Shown: piece by piece, positions 5,520 through 12,557 of the stretch | Layout: every line of letters starts with the position of its first letter | How positions within the stretch are numbered: the first letter of the stretch is position 1 | DNA from: SIG471 sp045638565 | Lineage (GTDB): Bacteria > Bacillota > Clostridia > Oscillospirales > Butyricicoccaceae | Direction: 5' to 3' | Length of the DNA stretch: 21,258 nucleotides | Assembly (NCBI GenBank): GCA_045638565.1 | Contig: JAZUBN010000054.1 | Coordinates: forward strand, 1 to 21,258 | The notes under the pieces: generated by a model | The model's database searches: none | What the model was told of the DNA's origin: nothing | The model's input: the letters and a program-made list of their open reading frames with translations, nothing else | Position numbers and translations under genes: made by a program

Positions 5520-7217
5520 ATGTCACAGGATTGTTTTGTTATAAATGGTACGGTTAAAGAACTTGACCGCAGACTGAAAGAGGCAAGAATAGATAAAATA
5601 TATATGCCTGCCAAGGATAAGATTCTTATGACTGTAAGAGCGGCAGAAGGAAATATTCGCCTTTTGCTTGAAGCGGGTAATATCGGTAAAGTCCATATCA
5701 CAAAGCAGAAGTTTGAAAATCCGGATACTCCTCCTATGTTTTGTATGCTGCTCAGAAAGCATCTTGCGTCGGGAAGAATTGTATCGGTTCGTCAGCCATT
5801 TTTTGAACGTATGATGGAAATTACCTTTACATCTGCAGATGAAATGGGTAATGTAACCGAAAAATATATTTATATAGAAATGATGGGGCGCAGAAATAAT
5901 ATTATTTTTGTTGGCTCTGACAGAAGAATCCTCGGTTGTCTCAAGAAAATTGATATGGATATGTCGCAGGACAGACCTGTTCTTCCCGGACTTATCTATG
6001 AATATCCGCCTAAGCAGGATAAAGTAAATATTGTAGATGACAGTCTTTCTGAAATAACAGAAGTTCTTCCTGTAGGAGAGTGCACACATCAGATGCTTCT
6101 TGACAGAATTGCAGGTATTTCTCCTGCTATTGCAAAGGAAATCTGTTACAGGTCACAGAATAATGGTACAAATCTGCTCGATGAAATTATAGATTTCAGA
6201 CATCTTGTTGCAGAGGATAACATTTATCCTGTAAATATCATTAAAGATGATAAAGTTACAGATTTTTCTGCATTTGAATTTGAATCTTTGAGAAAAGATG
6301 CTGAATTTGAAAAGGCAGAAGGATTTTCTGAAATGCTTGATGCATTTTATTTTGAAAAGAATCGCGAAGAGCAAAAGAGGAATGCATCTTCTCAGCTTCA
6401 TAAGTTCATGACAAACGCATTTGAGAGACAGCAGAGAAAGATTGCAAATCAGAAAAATGAGCTTATAGTTGCGCAGAATCGTGATGAACTCAAGAAGAAA
6501 GCTGACCTTATTATGTCGAACCTTCATCTTATTAAAAAGGGAATGAAGGAAGCAACTTTGATTGATTATTACGATGAAGCTATGCCTGAAATCAAGATTG
6601 AACTTGATGAGCTTAAAACACCGCACCAGAATGCTCAGAAGTTATATGATCAGTTTGGTAAACTGAAAAATGCTGAAACAATGCTTCGTGAGCAGATTGC
6701 AAAGGGTGAGCAGGAACTTGAATATATTTCATCGGTTGTAACTGCAATTGAAAATGCAGAAGGTGTGCAGGATATTAACGCAATCAAGGATGAGCTTATT
6801 GAAAGCGGATATATCAGGGTGCGATCCAATGTAAAAAATCCAAAGAAAAAGAAAATCGACCCTCGTAAATATATTACAAGCGATGGTTTTCTTGTACTTT
6901 GCGGCAGAAATAATGTTGAAAATGATGCGCTTACGATGAAACAGGCTGATTTCAAGGATGTCTGGCTGCACGCAAAGGATGTTCCTGGAAGCCATACAAT
7001 CATTGTAAGAAACGGAAGAGAAGTAACCGATACTGCTATTGAAGAAGCGGCTAAAATTGCTGCATATTATTCAAAGATGTCAAAGCAGTCACTTGCTGCA
7101 ATTGACTATACAATGATTAAATATGTAAAGAAAATACCGGGTGGCAAGCCTGGTATGGTAACATACACTAATTATAAAACTGTATTCGTAAAGCCTGAAC
7201 TTATCAAGGAGGCATAA
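5520..7217 (+). CDS. rqcH: Ribosome-associated quality-control protein RqcH (NFACT family)
   Basis: RqcH binds stalled 50S subunits with peptidyl-tRNA and recruits tRNA-Ala to add C-terminal alanine tails that mark failed proteins for degradation. The 565-residue protein has the full NFACT layout: NFACT-N (about 1-190, with LRKHLASGRI and EMMGRRNNIIF at 120-130), a helix-hairpin-helix (LLDRIAGISPAIAKEI, 193-208), a long coiled coil (about 280-410) and NFACT-R (about 447-545, with DVWLHAKDVPGSH at 480-492). Older annotations call it a fibronectin-binding protein. The conserved DR dipeptide of NFACT-N, needed for tailing in Rqc2/RqcH, reads E96-R97 here. It abuts trmK and overlaps the hydrolase gene by 1 nt (TAATG). 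A tRNA-methyltransferase partner fits a translation-related operon. Confidence 0.96.
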   Translation: MSQDCFVINGTVKELDRRLKEARIDKIYMPAKDKILMTVRAAEGNIRLLLEAGNIGKVHITKQKFENPDTPPMFCMLLRKHLASGRIVSVRQPFFERMMEITFTSADEMGNVTEKYIYIEMMGRRNNIIFVGSDRRILGCLKKIDMDMSQDRPVLPGLIYEYPPKQDKVNIVDDSLSEITEVLPVGECTHQMLLDRIAGISPAIAKEICYRSQNNGTNLLDEIIDFRHLVAEDNIYPVNIIKDDKVTDFSAFEFESLRKDAEFEKAEGFSEMLDAFYFEKNREEQKRNASSQLHKFMTNAFERQQRKIANQKNELIVAQNRDELKKKADLIMSNLHLIKKGMKEATLIDYYDEAMPEIKIELDELKTPHQNAQKLYDQFGKLKNAETMLREQIAKGEQELEYISSVVTAIENAEGVQDINAIKDELIESGYIRVRSNVKNPKKKKIDPRKYITSDGFLVLCGRNNVENDALTMKQADFKDVWLHAKDVPGSHTIIVRNGREVTDTAIEEAAKIAAYYSKMSKQSLAAIDYTMIKYVKKIPGGKPGMVTYTNYKTVFVKPELIKEA

Positions 7218-7909
7218 TGAAGCTGGAAAATTGTATTGTTCTTATACACGGATTTGGCGGTGGATATTTCGAATTGGAAAACCTGGATAGATTTCTCACA
7301 GAAAAAGGTCTGGACTGTCGTTTTGTTCAGCTTGCCGGTCATACAGGAAGATATAAGGATTTTATGCTTGTAACACGTAAGCAGTGGATTAAGTCTGCAA
7401 GAAAGCAAATCGAAGCTATTCTTGAAGAGTATGAAACTGTTACTGTTGTTGGTTTTTCAATGGGTGGACTTATTGCCACATATATGGCTGATTTGCCTGT
7501 AAAGTCATTCATATTTGTAAATACTCCGCTCAGATTAAGTGATGCCGGTAATGTAGTGGGAAATATTTTCAAGTCTTTTACTCAGTATGCTCAAAAATAT
7601 ATCAAGGCATCTGTCAGGACCCCACTTCCTGCATTATATGAGCTTAATGAGCTTTTGCGCGAAACAAAAGATACTAATTTTAACAAAATAAAAGTCCCTT
7701 GCCTGATTATTCAGACAAGGGATGATGATACTGCCAACAGTAAAAGTGGCGATATGATTTCACAAAGATTGCACAGCGAACATCAGGTTATCTACTATGA
7801 TGAGGGAGGCCATAAAATATTCAATGGCGACCAGTGCCAGCAAGCTTGTGAAGATATTTTAGATTTTATTGAATTTACCAACTACTCGATAGATAGGCAT
7901 ACCCTGTGA
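7217..7909 (+). CDS. Alpha/beta hydrolase (carboxylesterase-like)
   Basis: A 230-residue serine hydrolase of the alpha/beta fold. HGFGGG (11-16) gives the oxyanion loop and GFSMGG places the nucleophile at S81. TRDDDTAN supplies the acid (D169-D171 region) and GGH the catalytic H199. The short cap and length resemble monoacylglycerol-lipase or carboxylesterase (YvaK/EstA-type) enzymes; the substrate is unknown. No signal peptide is seen, so it is cytoplasmic. Its ATG shares one base with the rqcH stop, so it is the last gene of the trmK operon. The final 51 bp (about 17 codons, FIEFTNYSIDRHTL and flanks) are also the end of trmB on the other strand. Codons around 7695-7722 also encode what looks like the trmB terminator. 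Confidence 0.88.
   Translation: MKLENCIVLIHGFGGGYFELENLDRFLTEKGLDCRFVQLAGHTGRYKDFMLVTRKQWIKSARKQIEAILEEYETVTVVGFSMGGLIATYMADLPVKSFIFVNTPLRLSDAGNVVGNIFKSFTQYAQKYIKASVRTPLPALYELNELLRETKDTNFNKIKVPCLIIQTRDDDTANSKSGDMISQRLHSEHQVIYYDEGGHKIFNGDQCQQACEDILDFIEFTNYSIDRHTL
7684..7722 (-). terminator. Intrinsic terminator of trmB, inside the convergent hydrolase gene
   Basis: Read on the minus strand, TCCCTTGTCTGA pairs with TCAGGCAAGGGA around an ATAA loop: a 12-bp stem with one G-U pair, followed by ACTTTTATTTTG. On the plus strand the same stem has an A-C mismatch and no T-run. It therefore suits minus-strand termination, about 137 nt past the trmB stop. Confidence 0.72.
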
Positions 7910-8500
7910 TGAAAACTTTTCCTCATATTCTGTCATGATATTTGGTGTATCTGTTGAGTGGAGATCGAATGTGATTTCCGAAAGGGTCATACCAAAACCG
8001 GACATTTCATTGAGGGAGAACTCAAACAGTTTCTGATTGTCTGTCTTGAACTCAACCTGACCGCCTTCCTTGAGCACTTCTCTGTAAAGTGTAAGGAAGT
8101 TCTTGTGTGTGAGTCTTCTCTTAGCCTGCTTCTTTGGAGGCCATGGATCGGAGAAATTGAGGAAAATCTGGCTGACTTCATCTTTTTCAAAGATATCAGT
8201 TACAGTTGCGCCATCACATGCAATGAAGATAAGGTTTGGAAGTTCGAGGGAAATGGAGTTTTCGAGAGCTGTAAGGAGAGCACCGATTTCACGTTCAATA
8301 CCGATGAAAAGCTTTTCAGGATTTGCTTTTGCATGTTCGATGATGAATCTGCCCTTACCGCAGCCCACTTCGATAGCAATAGGAAGGTCACTTTCAAAAT
8401 ATTCATTCCATTTGCCTTTATACTCAGTTGGATTTTCAACGAGCATAGACTTTGTACGTTCGAGACGTACATCAAGATTTTTCTTTTTACGCATTCTCAT
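7859..8500 (-). CDS. trmB: tRNA (guanine(46)-N7)-methyltransferase
   Basis: TrmB makes m7G46 in the variable loop of tRNAs. The 213-residue protein has the SAM site IEVGCGKGRFI, the acidic GIERE loop and the family motif NFSDPWPPKKQAKRRLTH. The C-terminal TEYEEKF ends in the conserved substrate-binding segment. Length is normal for the family (~215). ATG 8500 is preceded by GAGG about 10 nt upstream. It is the only protein-coding gene here on the minus strand, converging on the trmK-rqcH-hydrolase operon and divergent from yitT. Its last 51 bp overlap the 3' end of the hydrolase gene, and its terminator appears to lie deeper in that gene. A second in-frame ATG two codons in is possible. Confidence 0.97.
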   Translation of the reverse strand: MRMRKKKNLDVRLERTKSMLVENPTEYKGKWNEYFESDLPIAIEVGCGKGRFIIEHAKANPEKLFIGIEREIGALLTALENSISLELPNLIFIACDGATVTDIFEKDEVSQIFLNFSDPWPPKKQAKRRLTHKNFLTLYREVLKEGGQVEFKTDNQKLFEFSLNEMSGFGMTLSEITFDLHSTDTPNIMTEYEEKFSSQGMPIYRVVGKFNKI

Positions 8501-8534
8501 AATTTACATACCTCACTATAATTCGACTGTTTTT

Positions 8535-8563
8535 ATTATACATTCAAATTGAAAAATATGCAA
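8535..8563 (-). promoter_or_regulatory. Promoter of trmB
   Basis: On the minus strand TTGCAT (8563-8558) and a perfect TATAAT (8540-8535) are spaced by 17 bp, about 35 bp before the trmB ATG. It lies back to back with the yitT promoter, with 7 bp between the two -35 boxes. Confidence 0.75.
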
Positions 8564-8570
8564 GTTATAA

Positions 8571-8599
8571 TTGACGATAAGAAGAAAAAGATATAAAAT
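8571..8599 (+). promoter_or_regulatory. Promoter of the yitT-family gene
   Basis: TTGACG (8571-8576), 17 bp, then TAAAAT (8594-8599), followed by GAGG (8621-8624) and the ATG at 8631. It should drive the yitT, LUD and lipoprotein genes. Confidence 0.7.
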
Positions 8600-8630
8600 A
8601 AAGTTAATATAATTATCAGCGAGGATCACA

Positions 8631-9497
8631 ATGAACACTAAAAAGGATTTTAAGTTAATAGCACAGAATATTGCATTTTTGATTTTCGGCAGCATTCTGT
8701 ACGCTGCAGGTATTGCGCTTTTTCTTGATCCAAATCAACTTGCTCCTGGTGGTGTAGTTGGTATTGCTATTATTTTTAATCGTATTTTTTCTATTCCAAC
8801 AGGTACAATTATTTTTCTTATAAATGTTCCGCTTATGCTTCTTGCGTGGTGGAAACTCGGTTTCAAGATGATTGTATCTACAATGTTTGTTACTGTTTTT
8901 TCTTCAGCGCTTGTTGACTTTATGGCAGCATTTGGTGCAATTTCAAGTGATCTTTTGCTTTCTGCCGTATTTGGCAACTCTCTTGTTGCAGCAGGTATGG
9001 CGCTCATCTTCAAGGCTGGAGCTACTTCCGGTGGTACAGATATTATCGTTAAACTTATTAAAATTAAATACAGACACGCAAGCACAGGAACATTGTTCTT
9101 TATCACTGATGCAATAGTTGTCATTTCATCTATTTTCGTATTCAAAAACTTCGAAGTTGGTATGTATGCGGTTCTTGCAATGGTTGTATTCACTATCGTA
9201 TTTGATAAGCTTATTTACGGTGCCGATGGCGCAAAGATGGTGCATATTATGTCTGACAAGAAGGAAATTATAGCTCAGCGTATTATGGCTCTTGAAATCG
9301 GACTCACATTCGTAAAGGGTTATGGTGGATTTACAAAGAGTGAAAAGGATGTCATTCTTTGTGTTGTGAAAAAGCCTATGCTTCCAAAAGTTCAGGATAT
9401 TGTAAAGGAAGAAGATCCGTTTGCGTTCATTATTGTTTCTTCCGCAACTGAAGTTTTGGGTGAAGGATATAAAAGTCATTATTCTGAAAGATTATAA
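8631..9497 (+). CDS. YitT-family membrane protein (YitT + DUF2179)
   Basis: A 288-residue protein of the YitT family, which is widespread in Firmicutes and lacks a firm function. The N-terminal two thirds holds five or six membrane segments (about 11-33, 38-60, 62-82, 84-102, 113-130 and 158-195). The family-typical glycine-rich loop LAPGGVVGIAII and the signature GATSGGTDIIVKLIK are present. The C-terminal cytoplasmic DUF2179 domain (about 210-285) contains VKGYGGFTKSEKDVILCVV and DPFAFIIVSSATEVLGEGY. The start is supported by GAGG 6 nt upstream and by a basic, polar N-terminus (MNTKKDFK) before the first membrane helix. It is the first gene of its transcript; the LUD gene starts 12 nt after its stop. 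The product sits in the cell membrane. Confidence 0.93.
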   Translation: MNTKKDFKLIAQNIAFLIFGSILYAAGIALFLDPNQLAPGGVVGIAIIFNRIFSIPTGTIIFLINVPLMLLAWWKLGFKMIVSTMFVTVFSSALVDFMAAFGAISSDLLLSAVFGNSLVAAGMALIFKAGATSGGTDIIVKLIKIKYRHASTGTLFFITDAIVVISSIFVFKNFEVGMYAVLAMVVFTIVFDKLIYGADGAKMVHIMSDKKEIIAQRIMALEIGLTFVKGYGGFTKSEKDVILCVVKKPMLPKVQDIVKEEDPFAFIIVSSATEVLGEGYKSHYSERL

Positions 9498-9509
9498 GGA
9501 GGATATATT

Positions 9510-10100
9510 ATGCTTACTTCTCTCGAAAAAAATCTCAAAATGCACAAGATTGAATACAAATATTTCGATTCATCCGCTCTTGCTGTGGAATATCTTAAGA
9601 ATGAAATTAAAGGTGAAAAAGTTGCATTTGGCGGCTCTATGACATTGAAAGAACTCGGGCTCTATGATATTCTTAAAGAAAATAATGATGTTTTCTGGCA
9701 TTGGGAAACAAAAACTCCTGAACAGCGCAAAATAGAGAGTGAGCTTACTGTATATATGCTCTCTGCAAATGCAATTGCTGCGACAGGTGAAATTGTTAAT
9801 ATTGATGGTACAGGTAATCGTGTTGCAAATGCAATTTATGGCCCTCAGAAGGTTTATTATGTAATTGGCGAAAATAAGATTACTCCTGACCTTATGTCAG
9901 CTATTGACAGAGCAAGAAATATTGCCGCACCACCTAACGCAAAACGCCTTGGTTTGAATACACCATGCGCTATTGATGGAAAATGCCATAACTGTGCAAG
10001 TGAAAGCCGCATTTGCAATGCTATGTCCATTGTTATGGGCAGAACAAGCAAGCAACAGAAATGTGAAGTTATCGTAATAGGTGAAAAACTTGGATATTAA
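9510..10100 (+). CDS. LUD-domain (LutC/DUF162-like) protein
   Basis: A 196-residue protein of the LUD (lactate utilisation) fold. VAFGGSMTLKELGLYDILK (38-56) and LSANAIAATGEIVNIDGTGNRVA (84-106) match the core of the family. The C-terminal stretch TPCAIDGKCHNCASESRICN (151-170) is the conserved cysteine cluster seen in single-domain LUD proteins of clostridia. LutC with LutA and LutB oxidises lactate, but no lutA or lutB is present, and the biochemical role of solitary LUD proteins is not established; the four cysteines could bind metal. AAGGAGG (9497-9503) overlaps the stop of yitT and sits 6 nt before the ATG, so the two are co-transcribed. Its last 11 bases overlap the proposed start of the lipoprotein gene. 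Confidence 0.9.
   Translation: MLTSLEKNLKMHKIEYKYFDSSALAVEYLKNEIKGEKVAFGGSMTLKELGLYDILKENNDVFWHWETKTPEQRKIESELTVYMLSANAIAATGEIVNIDGTGNRVANAIYGPQKVYYVIGENKITPDLMSAIDRARNIAAPPNAKRLGLNTPCAIDGKCHNCASESRICNAMSIVMGRTSKQQKCEVIVIGEKLGY
10079..10084 (+). promoter_or_regulatory. Ribosome-binding site deciding the lipoprotein start
   Basis: AGGTGA lies 5 nt before the TTG at 10090. The alternative GTG at 10081 lies inside this AGGTGA and has no ribosome site of its own. Confidence 0.6.
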
Positions 10101-11193
10101 ACTCAGACTTGCTTCGGCGCTGTGTGCGGGATGTATTTTGCTTTCGGGCTGCAGTATAGGTGGGGAGGTTTATGAAAAAACTCCACATATAAGTGGTGAT
10201 CAGCAAGGACAAATCCCGTCTGATATGGTTGTAGTATCTACATATTCTTCAATCAAAAGTAAACTGCAGGAGATGATTAACTCGGCGCAGACATCGGTTA
10301 AATTTGCTGTCGTTGATTACTGGGGTGATATTGACACAGATATCAAAGACATAATTATGCAGATAACGAATGATGATCCTGTCGGAAGCTACGCTGTGTC
10401 TTCAATTATTTACGAACAGGCTAAATCGATTGGATATCATCAGGTTTCTTTATCAATACAGTATAAGAGAACTGCGCAGGAAATCAAAAATATAGTGAAT
10501 ATTAAAAATCAGGAAGATTTTGATGTTCAGCTGACAGATACTTTCAAACATTTCAAAACAAGACAGGTATTTAATGTGTCATTTTCGGGTGATGAGAATA
10601 CTCTGCTTGATATGGTATATAAGGCATATTATAATTCTCCTAAAACATCTATTGGCCTTAAATCAGTAAAAATAAGCAAGATAAAGGATACTAAACTTAA
10701 TCAGATTATCGAAATGGATATTGAATATCTGTGGGATAAGGCTGATTTGCTTATAATGCGTGATCTTACTGAGAAGGCGGCTAAAGCTGCTGTTGCTGAA
10801 ATGCACGATAAGACAACCGATGAAAAAATTCAGTTTATATATGATTATTGTCATGCTATTCCAATTGATGCAGAGTCTATGATAGTTGTTGCCGAAACAA
10901 ATAACAGTCAGCCAAAGAGTGAGCCGTATTCAGCGTACGGTGCACTTGTTACTGGCAAGACATCTCAGAGTGGTATTGCATTGGCTGCAAAGCTTTTGTG
11001 CGATCTGCTTGAAGTTCCGAGCTATATAATTGAGGGTGTAAAGAATGATGTGCCTCATTTGTGGCTGGTTGTCGACAGAGGAGATATCTGGCAGCATTTT
11101 GATGTTACCAACAGCGAGGGAAATTATATTATCTCATCTATGGATCTTGCTCAGAACTATCATTTTAATGAGGATATATACAATATTTATTAA
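10090..11193 (+). CDS. Lipoprotein with degenerate transglutaminase-like domain
   Basis: A 367-residue predicted lipoprotein. The N-terminus has K/R residues, a short hydrophobic stretch and the lipobox L-S-G-C21, so it should be exported and lipid-anchored on the outer face of the membrane. Residues ~45-220 are an uncharacterised mixed alpha/beta region. Residues ~240-345 resemble a transglutaminase core: KIQFIYDYCHAIP, then GKTSQSGIALAAKLLCDLLEVPSYIIEG, then H323-LW and FD338-VT. These give the His and Asp of the triad, but the Cys of the usual CxGxA motif is Q or S here (TSQSGIA), so cysteine catalysis is unlikely. TTG 10090 is preferred because AGGTGA sits 5 nt upstream; GTG 10081 is the alternative. 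It overlaps the LUD gene, so it is translationally linked to it. Confidence 0.75.
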   Translation: MDIKLRLASALCAGCILLSGCSIGGEVYEKTPHISGDQQGQIPSDMVVVSTYSSIKSKLQEMINSAQTSVKFAVVDYWGDIDTDIKDIIMQITNDDPVGSYAVSSIIYEQAKSIGYHQVSLSIQYKRTAQEIKNIVNIKNQEDFDVQLTDTFKHFKTRQVFNVSFSGDENTLLDMVYKAYYNSPKTSIGLKSVKISKIKDTKLNQIIEMDIEYLWDKADLLIMRDLTEKAAKAAVAEMHDKTTDEKIQFIYDYCHAIPIDAESMIVVAETNNSQPKSEPYSAYGALVTGKTSQSGIALAAKLLCDLLEVPSYIIEGVKNDVPHLWLVVDRGDIWQHFDVTNSEGNYIISSMDLAQNYHFNEDIYNIY

Positions 11194-11248
11194 TTAATAG
11201 AATATATCTGGAAACACTAAACTTATCTTTGATAATTGAGGTGTTCTG

Positions 11249-11905
11249 ATGATAATTCTTGACAATGTATGTAAAACTTACAGAACCGGTAACATTCATA
11301 CCGAAGTTTTGAAGAATATTTCGCTGTGTATTGAAAAAGGCAGTTTCTGTTCAATAGTTGGAACTTCGGGATCCGGCAAATCCACATTGCTTAATATTAT
11401 GGGATGTATTGATTATGCAGATAAAGGGAATTATTTCCTCGATGATGAAGATATAAGTAAAGCTGGTTATGACAGATTATCATATATCAGAAACAACAAA
11501 ATAGGATTCATATTTCAAAATTTTAATCTTATAAAGAATCTCAGCATACTCGACAATGTAGAACTTCCGCTTGTCTTTTCGGGTATTCCATATAAACTGA
11601 GAAAGAAACTGGCTTTTGAGGCGATTGATAAAATAGGTTTGGCTTCACGTATTTTTCATCGGCCTAATGAGCTTTCAGGAGGTCAGCAGCAGAAAGTTGC
11701 TGTTGCACGAGCTATAATTAAAAATCCTCCATTGATTCTGGCTGATGAACCTACAGGAAATCTTGATCCGATTTCCGGGAAAGAAATAATGAATATACTG
11801 CGTAAACTCAATAATAATGGCAGTACGATTGTTATGATTACTCATGATATGAAGTGTGCTGAAATGACCGACAGAATTATAAGAATAAAGGAAGGGAAGA
11901 TATAA
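11249..11905 (+). CDS. ABC transporter ATP-binding protein, MacB/LolD type
   Basis: A 218-residue ATPase with all catalytic motifs: Walker A GTSGSGKS (38-45), Q-loop Q90 (FIFQNFNLI), signature LSGGQQQ (142-148), Walker B LILADEP (162-168), D-loop GNLD and switch H199 (ITHD). The sequence around NLSILDNVELPL and GNYFLDDEDIS is typical of the MacB/LolD/FtsE-like group, which works with FtsX-like permeases in lipoprotein release, peptide efflux or resistance. No permease gene is next to it, so its membrane partner is unknown. GAGG (11238-11241) is the ribosome site. It begins 55 nt after the lipoprotein gene with no obvious terminator between, and the next gene starts 4 nt after its stop, so it likely belongs to the same transcript. 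Confidence 0.9.
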   Translation: MIILDNVCKTYRTGNIHTEVLKNISLCIEKGSFCSIVGTSGSGKSTLLNIMGCIDYADKGNYFLDDEDISKAGYDRLSYIRNNKIGFIFQNFNLIKNLSILDNVELPLVFSGIPYKLRKKLAFEAIDKIGLASRIFHRPNELSGGQQQKVAVARAIIKNPPLILADEPTGNLDPISGKEIMNILRKLNNNGSTIVMITHDMKCAEMTDRIIRIKEGKI

Positions 11906-11909
11906 TAAA

Positions 11910-12407
11910 ATGGAAAGACGCGATAAAATAAACTACTATCTTGATATTGGTCAGACAGTCCTTAAAAGGGGAACATGCCTCAGAAGAAAATATGGAGCAA
12001 TTATTGTAAAGAATGATGTTATTATCTCCACAGGTTATGCAGGCGCACCACGAGGTCGTGCAAACTGTTCTGATCTTGGTTTCTGCCGCAGAGAACAGCT
12101 TCAGATTCCAAGAGGACAGCGTTATGAAATTTGTCGTTCTGTCCATGCAGAAGCAAATGCAATTATTGCTGCAAGCCGTGAAGAAATGCTTGGTGCTACA
12201 TTATTCCTTGCAGGCGAAGATGCAAGAACAGGTCAGCTTATTGCTGATGGAACCTGCTGTAATATGTGTAGAAGACTTATAATAAATGCCGGCATCGAAA
12301 AGGTAATAATCAGAAATACTCCAGATGAATATACAATTGTAAATGTTGAAGATTGGGTAAAGGAAGATGATGTTCTTCCTGATGAGATGACAAGCTCATA
12401 TAAATAA
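11910..12407 (+). CDS. Deoxycytidylate (dCMP) deaminase family protein
   Basis: A 165-residue zinc deaminase of the cytidine/dCMP deaminase fold. H79-A-E81 (CRSVHAEANAI) gives the zinc ligand and the catalytic glutamate. C117-N-M-C120 gives the other two ligands, in CCNMC rather than the more common PCxxC. The N-terminus (YLDIGQTVLKRGTCLRRKYGAIIVKNDVIISTGYAGAPRG) matches dCMP deaminases, where it forms the substrate pocket. Segment 101-116 between strand and zinc helix (AGEDARTGQLIADGTC) is longer than in ComEB-type enzymes. dCMP deaminase supplies dUMP for thymidylate synthesis; this variant could also act on another cytosine nucleotide. It starts 4 nt after the ABC gene and ends the unit; no clear terminator is visible in the AT-rich stretch behind it. 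Confidence 0.85.
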   Translation: MERRDKINYYLDIGQTVLKRGTCLRRKYGAIIVKNDVIISTGYAGAPRGRANCSDLGFCRREQLQIPRGQRYEICRSVHAEANAIIAASREEMLGATLFLAGEDARTGQLIADGTCCNMCRRLIINAGIEKVIIRNTPDEYTIVNVEDWVKEDDVLPDEMTSSYK

Positions 12408-12499
12408 GATTTTGTCATACATATCATATAATATATCTTTTATATCTGAAAATAACTCTTGATTATTATATTTTTTAATATTAATTTTTTTCTGAGTTA

Positions 12500-12528
12500 T
12501 TGCAACTTGTAAAATCCTGTGATATAAT
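12500..12528 (+). promoter_or_regulatory. Promoter of rex (extended -10)
   Basis: TTGCAA (12500-12505), 17 bp, TATAAT (12523-12528), with an upstream TG giving an extended -10 (TGATATAAT). AAAGGAAG stands before the ATG. The -35 lies inside a 12-mer (12497-12508) found again upstream of ridA. I could not see a convincing Rex operator for autoregulation. Confidence 0.85.
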
Positions 12529-12557
12529 TATAAAGTTATCAGAAAGGAAGTGTTAAA

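Noticed and set aside
5520..7217. Fibronectin-binding surface protein (older name for this family)
   Set aside because: No signal peptide or surface anchor; the NFACT-N/HhH/coiled-coil/NFACT-R layout identifies cytoplasmic RqcH.
11194..11248. Promoter before the ABC ATPase gene
   Set aside because: GATAAT (11231-11236) has only CTGGAA at -35 spacing and overlaps the ribosome site region; too weak.
12408..12557. Rex operator upstream of rex
   Set aside because: No TTGTTAA-N4-TTAACAA or TTGTGA-type palindrome is recognisable. The stretch is AT-rich, with only the promoter identifiable and no clear terminator for the gene before.
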